DNA from: CAWJJM01 sp963843275 | GTDB taxonomy: Bacteria; Acidobacteriota; Thermoanaerobaculia; Multivoradales; JBCCEF01 | Reading direction: 5' to 3' | NCBI GenBank assembly: GCA_963843275.1 | Contig: CAWJJM010000003.1 | Span: 62,001 to 126,000, forward strand | Length of the DNA stretch: 64,000 nt | Shown: one piece after another, positions 59,675-64,000 of the stretch | Position numbering within the stretch: the first letter of the stretch is position 1 | Layout of the letters: each line of letters starts with the position of its first letter | Position numbers and translations under genes: made by a program | The notes under the pieces: model-generated | What the model saw: the letters and a program-made list of their open reading frames with translations, nothing else | Told to the model about the DNA's origin: nothing | Databases searched by the model: none

Positions 59675-61027
59675 TCAGGAGGTCGCGGCCGTCGGCCGCC
59701 CGCTCCAGCGACCCCCGACGCAGCTCGCCGCCACCGCCTCGTCGCCGGCGCCGAGCAGGAAGGCGGCCAGCAGCTCGTCGGCGCCGGCCCCGGCGAGGGC
59801 CGGGTGGTCGAGGTCGACCGCCACCAGGTCGGCCCAGCGGCCGGGAGCGATCTCGCCGGCGGCGATCCCCAGCGACCCGGCGCCGCCGCGGGTGGCGGCG
59901 GCGAGCAGCACCGGCGCCACCCGCCCGGCGGCGTCGGTGAGGGCGCCCCGCCGCTCGCCGGCCAGCCGCTGGCCGTACTCCAGCCAGCGCGCCTCCTCGA
60001 CCATCGAGATGCGGGCGTTGGAGTCGGTGCCGAGGCACAGCCGGTCGCGCGCCGCCTCCCCGAGCGCCGCCAGCGGCGCCAGGCCGTCGCCGAGGTTGGC
60101 CTCGGTGAGGGGGCAGACGCAGACCCGCCCACCGGCCGCCGTGAAGCGCGCCAGGTCGTCGGGCGCGGTGTGGGTGCAATGGACCGCGGTGAGGTCGCCG
60201 CCGGGCTCGACGGCGTCGAGCAGCAGCTCCATCGGCCGGCGGCCGTACGCGGCCCGGCAGTCCTCGACCTCGCGCCGCTGCTCCTCGAGGTGGAGGTGGA
60301 AGACCAGGCCGCGTCGGCGCGCCTCGGCGGCGAGTCCGGCGAGCGTCTCGGGGTCGACGGCGCGCAGCGAGTGCGCCACCGCCCCCAGCGACTGCGAGCC
60401 GTCGGCGGCGAGGCGGCCGGCGAGGCGGTCGACCTGCTCCCAGTAGGCGGCCGGCGAGGCGGTGGCGAAGCGCCGCTGGGCGCCCTCGAGGGGCCGGCCG
60501 ATGCCGCCGGCCGCGTAGTAGACCTCGAGCAGGGCGAGGCGGATCGGCGCCGCGGCGGCGGCCGCGAGCACCACGTCGTCGAAGGCGAAGTCGGCCCGCT
60601 CGGGGTCGTCGTGGTGGACGTAGTGGAACTCTCCGACCGCGGTGATCCCGGCCGCCCGCATCTCGCGGAACGCGGCGAGGCTGAGCGCGTACAGGCGGTC
60701 GCGGTCGAGCCGTTCGACCAGGCGGTACATCTCGTCGCGCCACGACCAGAAGCTGCCGGCGCCGCGGGGGAAGGTCTCGCCGCGGCCGCGCAGGCCGCGC
60801 TGGAAGGCGTGCGAGTGGGCGTCGACGAAGCCCGGGAGCAACGCCCGGCGGGCCAGGCGGCGGACCGCCACGGGCCGCCGCGGCGCCGCGTCGGGGGCCG
60901 TCTCGCCGCCGGCGCCGCGCTCCACCCGGGCGATGCGTCCGTCGGCGCCGATCTCGACCCGCACGCCCTCGGCGAAGCCGTCGCCGGTCCAGGTGAGGTC
61001 GGCCTGGAGCAGCTCGCCCGCGCTCAT
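59675..61027 (-). CDS. hutF: Formimidoylglutamate deiminase
   Basis: A 450-residue amidohydrolase. The zinc motif DAHSHAFQRGLRG (His 71 and 73) and the later metal-binding residues (VFHLHLEEQ, AVHCTHTAPDD, CLGTDSNARIS) match HutF. It converts N-formimidoyl-L-glutamate to N-formyl-L-glutamate in the five-step histidine pathway, where HutG then releases glutamate. Its ATG overlaps the stop of the M20-type deacylase by four bases (ATGA). No hutH, hutU, hutI or hutG gene is in the window. The 135 bases upstream of the S8 gene hold no other gene. Confidence 0.9.
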   Translation of the reverse strand: MSAGELLQADLTWTGDGFAEGVRVEIGADGRIARVERGAGGETAPDAAPRRPVAVRRLARRALLPGFVDAHSHAFQRGLRGRGETFPRGAGSFWSWRDEMYRLVERLDRDRLYALSLAAFREMRAAGITAVGEFHYVHHDDPERADFAFDDVVLAAAAAAPIRLALLEVYYAAGGIGRPLEGAQRRFATASPAAYWEQVDRLAGRLAADGSQSLGAVAHSLRAVDPETLAGLAAEARRRGLVFHLHLEEQRREVEDCRAAYGRRPMELLLDAVEPGGDLTAVHCTHTAPDDLARFTAAGGRVCVCPLTEANLGDGLAPLAALGEAARDRLCLGTDSNARISMVEEARWLEYGQRLAGERRGALTDAAGRVAPVLLAAATRGGAGSLGIAAGEIAPGRWADLVAVDLDHPALAGAGADELLAAFLLGAGDEAVAASCVGGRWSGRPTAATS

Positions 61028-62199
61028 GGTGCGCAGAGGTCCTCGACCAGCGCCTCGAGATGGCCGCGGGCGGCGGCGAGCTGCGCCTTGGGGAGCCACT
61101 CGTTGGGTCGGTGGGCGACCTCGATCGAGCCCGGGCCGAAGAGGACGCAGTCGAGGCCGAGCCGGCGGAGCTGGCCGGCGTCGCTCGAGAACGACACGCT
61201 GCGGCTGCCGTCCTGGGCGAGCCGGCCGGTCAGCCGGCGGTGCAGGTCGGCCTCGGCGGGGGTGGCGAGGGGAGGACTGTCGCTGAGGGTGGTGATGTCC
61301 ACCGTGGCCCCGGTCGACGCCACCGCCGCGGTCGCCGCGGCGCGGATCCGCGCCGCCACCTCCGCGGACTCCATCCCGGGCAGCACCCGCACCCCGACCT
61401 CGAGCGCGCAGCGGTCGGGGACGACGTTGATCGCCGCTCCGCCCTCGACGGTGCCGAGGTTGAGCGCGACGAAGGGGACCTCGGGGAAGTACTCGGCGTG
61501 CGGCGGCTCCTCCGCCTCGAGCTCGGCGCGCAGCCCGGTCAGGGCGGTGATGGCGGCGCCCGCCGCCTCGATCGCGTTGATCCCCAGATGCGGGTAGCCG
61601 GAGTGCGCGCTGCGCCCGGTGAAGGCCAACCGCAGCTTCAGGTGCCCCTTGTGGAGGCGCACCGCGGCGAGCTCGGTGGGCTCGCCGATCACCGCCGACC
61701 GGGGGAGCGGCCCCACCGCGTCGGCGAGCTCGGCGCGGTGCTCCACCAGGTGGCGGGCGCCCAGGCTGCCGACCTCCTCGTCGTAGGTCAGGGCGAGGAC
61801 CAGCGGCGCCGCCAGGCGCTCGCCGGCCGCCCGCCGCGCCAGGTTGGCGGCCAGCGCCAGGAATCCCTTCATGTCGGCGCTGCCGCGGCCCACCCAGCGG
61901 TCGCCACCGTCGGTGAGCCGGAACGGGTCGCTGCGCCAGCCCTCCTCGTCGGCGGGCACCACGTCCATGTGGCCGGAGAGCACCAGTCCGCGCCCTCCGT
62001 CGCCGTCGAGCGGCGGTCCCACCCGCACCACCAGGTTGGCCCAACCGTCGTCGCCGTCGTCGCGGTGGACCACCACCCCGGGCCCGTCGAGGTAGTCGGC
62101 CAGGAAGTCGGCGAGCGGGCGGTTGGGCAGGGCGGAGGTGGTGTCGAAGCGCACCAGGCGGGCGAGGAGCTCCTCGTCGCGGAGGGCGGGGGCGACCAT
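61024..62199 (-). CDS. M20 family metallo-deacylase (ArgE-like)
   Basis: A 391-residue protein. It has the two-zinc M20 pattern: LSGHMDVVPAD (metal ligands), then KGFLALAANLARRA and LALTYDEEVGSLGA (catalytic Glu pair). Later blocks (GEPTELAAVRLHKGHLKLRL) match acetylornithine deacetylase. ArgE normally removes the acetyl group from N-acetylornithine. Its coupling with hutF makes N-formylglutamate deformylation a possible alternative role. TAGGCT ends 7 bases before the ATG at 62199, so the transcript is probably leaderless. The gene name is uncertain because of that ambiguity. Confidence 0.8.
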   Translation of the reverse strand: MVAPALRDEELLARLVRFDTTSALPNRPLADFLADYLDGPGVVVHRDDGDDGWANLVVRVGPPLDGDGGRGLVLSGHMDVVPADEEGWRSDPFRLTDGGDRWVGRGSADMKGFLALAANLARRAAGERLAAPLVLALTYDEEVGSLGARHLVEHRAELADAVGPLPRSAVIGEPTELAAVRLHKGHLKLRLAFTGRSAHSGYPHLGINAIEAAGAAITALTGLRAELEAEEPPHAEYFPEVPFVALNLGTVEGGAAINVVPDRCALEVGVRVLPGMESAEVAARIRAAATAAVASTGATVDITTLSDSPPLATPAEADLHRRLTGRLAQDGSRSVSFSSDAGQLRRLGLDCVLFGPGSIEVAHRPNEWLPKAQLAAARGHLEALVEDLCAP

Positions 62200-62206
62200 G
62201 GCGCGG

Positions 62207-62212
62207 AGCCTA
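62207..62212 (-). promoter_or_regulatory. -10 box (TAGGCT) of the M20 deacylase/hutF pair
   Basis: TAGGCT on the minus strand ends 7 bases before the ATG at 62199. No ribosome binding site lies between. Confidence 0.5.
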
Positions 62213-62249
62213 CCGCGGCGGCCGGCGCCGCGTCAGGCCCGGCGCCGGC

Positions 62250-63209
62250 TCACCCGGCGGCCTCCAGCGCACCTCGCACGTGCCCCGCCGCCGCCGCGAG
62301 GAGCTGCCGCGCCGCGGCCGCGGAGACGCCGCGGCGGGCCATCACCAGGGCGGTCTTGACCTCACCGTCCGCCGCCGCCAGCAACGCCTCGGCCCGGGCG
62401 CGGCCGACGTCGCCGGCCGCGGCGACGATCCGCACCGAGCGGTCGCGCAGCTTGGCCGACCCGGGGCGGAGGTCGACCATCCAGTTCTCGAAGACCTTGC
62501 CCAGCCGCACCATCGCCGCCGTGGTGACGGCGTTGAGCACCGCCTTGGTGGCGGAGCCGGCTTTCAGGCGGGTGGAGCCGGTGAGGACCTCGGGGCCGGT
62601 GCCGAGGGCCAGCACGAGGTCGGCCAGGCCCTCGAGGGTGGGCCCGCCGCCGGCGCAGGTGATCAGCACCGTGCCCGCGCCCTGCCGGCGCGCCGCCTCC
62701 AGGGCGCCGCGGGTGAAGGGGGTGACCGAGCTCGCCGAGAGGCCGATCAGCAGGTCGTCCGCGCCGAGCCCCGCGGCCGCGCGGGCGCCGTCGTCGGCGC
62801 GGTCCTCGCTGCCCTCGCGGGCGGCGAACACGGCCTCGGGACCGCCGGCCATCGCCGCCCGGATGCGCCGCGGGTCGGTGCCGAAGGTGGGGGGGCACTC
62901 GGCGGCCTCGAGCACCCCCAGCCGGCCGCTGGTCCCGGCGCCGGCGAAGAGCACGTCGCCGCCGCCGGCGAGGACCGCGGCGACCCTCTCCGCCACCGCC
63001 GCCACCGCGGGCGCGTGACGGGCCGCCGCCTCGAGGCCGCGGCGGTCCTCGGCGAGGAGCAGGTCGACGACCGCCTCGGGAGCCATCCGATCGAGCCCGC
63101 CGCTCGCCGGGTGGCGGGCCTCGGTGGGCAGCTCCTCCCACGGCCGCCCGGCACCGCCGCCGGCGGTGTCCGGGGTCCCGGGGGTCGAGCCGTCTTCGCG
63201 TCCGTCCAT
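62250..63209 (-). CDS. murQ: N-acetylmuramic acid 6-phosphate etherase
   Basis: A 319-residue SIS-domain enzyme. It has the sugar-binding GAGTSGRLGVLEAAECPPTFG, IGLSASSVTPFTRGAL and LKAGSATKAVLNAVTTA. MurQ cleaves the lactyl ether of MurNAc-6-phosphate to give GlcNAc-6-phosphate in cell-wall recycling. The N-terminal 25 residues are low complexity. ATG 63209 has a GGAGGAT ribosome site. The divergent gene at 63307 is a BadF-type kinase, often a GlcNAc or MurNAc kinase in the same recycling route. Confidence 0.92.
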   Translation of the reverse strand: MDGREDGSTPGTPDTAGGGAGRPWEELPTEARHPASGGLDRMAPEAVVDLLLAEDRRGLEAAARHAPAVAAVAERVAAVLAGGGDVLFAGAGTSGRLGVLEAAECPPTFGTDPRRIRAAMAGGPEAVFAAREGSEDRADDGARAAAGLGADDLLIGLSASSVTPFTRGALEAARRQGAGTVLITCAGGGPTLEGLADLVLALGTGPEVLTGSTRLKAGSATKAVLNAVTTAAMVRLGKVFENWMVDLRPGSAKLRDRSVRIVAAAGDVGRARAEALLAAADGEVKTALVMARRGVSAAAARQLLAAAAGHVRGALEAAG

Positions 63210-63306
63210 GGATCCTCCTGCGGTCGTGGCGCCGGCGGCGGGCCGGGGCGGCGCGCGGCCCGGCGCGGGTCTTGCTCCCTTCTCCGCTGGGAGGTTGAGG
63301 CAAGAG

Positions 63307-64000
63307 ATGCGCCATGTCATCGGGTTCGACGCCGGCGGGACCAAGACGGTCGGCCTGCTCGCCGACGAGCGCGGCGAGGTGCTGCGCGACGCGCGGGCGG
63401 GGGCCGCCAACCTGGTGACCCAGGGCGAGCTGGGGGTGGAGAAGGTGCTCTTCCAGGTGCTCTCCGCCCTCGATCCGCCGGGTCCGGTGGACGCCGTCTG
63501 CCTGGGGATCGCGGGCGCCGACCGGCCGGCCCACCTCGAGCTGGTCGAGGGGATGCTGGCGCGGCTCGGCTTCCGCCGCGCGGTGCGGGTGGTCAACGAC
63601 GCCGTGATCGCGCTGACCGCCGGGACCCCCGACGGGCTCGGCGTGGTGCTGGTCGCCGGCACCGGCTCCGTGGCCTACGGCCGCGATCCCACCGGGCGCA
63701 CGGCGCGCGCCGGCGGCTGGGGCTACCTGCTGGGCGACGAGGCGTCCGCCTTCTGGCTCGGCCACGCCGCCGTGCGCCAGGGGATCCGCGGCGCCGACGG
63801 CCGCGGCCCGGAGACCTCGCTGTTCGAGCGCATCTGCCGGCGGGTCGGGGCGGCGACGCCGGGGGAGCTGGCGGACTGGTTCTACGCCCAGGAGACCCCG
63901 CGCGCCCGCGTCGCGGAGCTCGCCGGCGTGGTGGAGGAGGCGGCGGTGGCGGGGGACGCGGCGGCCGGCGCCCTGCTCGACCAGGCCGCCGACCACCTGG
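63307..64000 (+). CDS. BadF/BadG/BcrA/BcrD-type ATPase, N-acetylglucosamine-kinase-like (cut by the window edge)
   Basis: The first 231 codons are in the window. VIGFDAGGTKTVGLLADERG (phosphate-1 motif), LGIAGADRP and GTGSVAYGRDPTGRTARAGG (adenosine region) match the BadF-type sugar kinase family. Family members phosphorylate GlcNAc or MurNAc. GGGAGGTTGAGG before the ATG at 63307 is a ribosome site. Placed divergently beside murQ, this suggests an amino-sugar recycling unit. The C-terminus is not visible. Confidence 0.85.
   Translation, partial: MRHVIGFDAGGTKTVGLLADERGEVLRDARAGAANLVTQGELGVEKVLFQVLSALDPPGPVDAVCLGIAGADRPAHLELVEGMLARLGFRRAVRVVNDAVIALTAGTPDGLGVVLVAGTGSVAYGRDPTGRTARAGGWGYLLGDEASAFWLGHAAVRQGIRGADGRGPETSLFERICRRVGAATPGELADWFYAQETPRARVAELAGVVEEAAVAGDAAAGALLDQAADHL

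Overview
The window is about 73% G+C, with dense, short-spaced genes and strongly GC3-biased codons. The mix of an M2 metallopeptidase, RND pumps, ASPIC/UnbV (CRTAC1-type) proteins, a PA2778/PA2779 pair, a hopanoid-methylase-like radical SAM enzyme and several secreted repeat proteins suggests an Acidobacteriota genome, possibly of the Thermoanaerobaculia type. That placement is inferred from gene content, because no rRNA or classic phylogenetic marker other than leuS lies in the window. No rRNA, tRNA, CRISPR array, integrase or insertion sequence was recognised, so the window reads as ordinary chromosome.

Layout. 1-1127: thioredoxin-fold protein and the start of a DsbD-like protein (minus). 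1433-6506: aminotransferase, frameshifted M2 peptidase, and a membrane glycosyltransferase fused to a DUF6116 segment (plus). 6463-14175: minus-strand envelope cluster with a polysaccharide-deacetylase-like protein, an S41 protein lacking its catalytic residues, EnvC, two glycosyltransferases and a rhomboid protease. 14467-16194: DUF6624 protein, BKACE enzyme and a small zinc-ribbon protein (plus). 16381-19533: divergent secreted proteins, one with eight DxNGDGD-type repeats and one with an IPTL-CTERM-like tail. 19551-27735: a three-gene RND efflux operon with two RND pumps. 27947-31176: RarD, an NAD(P)-binding protein and a B12/radical SAM enzyme. 31246-35810: small secreted protein, DUF1304 protein and a 1148-residue TPR/FG-GAP protein (minus). 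35922-41469: a small cysteine-motif protein, then a pentaheme cytochrome/TPR gene coupled to a CRTAC1-type gene. 41555-53536: GIY-YIG protein, leuS, the PA2778/PA2779 pair, a HELAH membrane protein, SMUG1-type glycosylase, bifunctional nuclease, DAP-dehydrogenase-like enzyme, SRPBCC protein, ROK kinase, response regulator and an HPF-cold-shock fusion. 53524-64000: SRAP, FadE, alpha/beta hydrolase, subtilase, HutF, M20 deacylase, MurQ and a divergent BadF-type kinase cut by the window edge.

Most notable observations. (1) The multiheme cytochrome gene is interrupted by twelve frame changes and the M2 peptidase gene by two. All fourteen have the same polarity, and each is repaired by removing one base, while the neighbouring genes are clean. 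(2) At least nine genes have a TANNNT box ending 6-9 (mostly exactly 7) bases before the start codon, a signature of leaderless transcription. (3) The S41 protein beside EnvC has lost both catalytic residues. (4) A degraded copy of the rhomboid gene's 5' end sits two kilobases upstream of the intact gene.

Functionally the window is mostly envelope biogenesis and division-site peptidoglycan control, efflux, secreted or surface proteins, a probable membrane-anchored electron-transfer module, and amino-acid, histidine and cell-wall-sugar catabolism.
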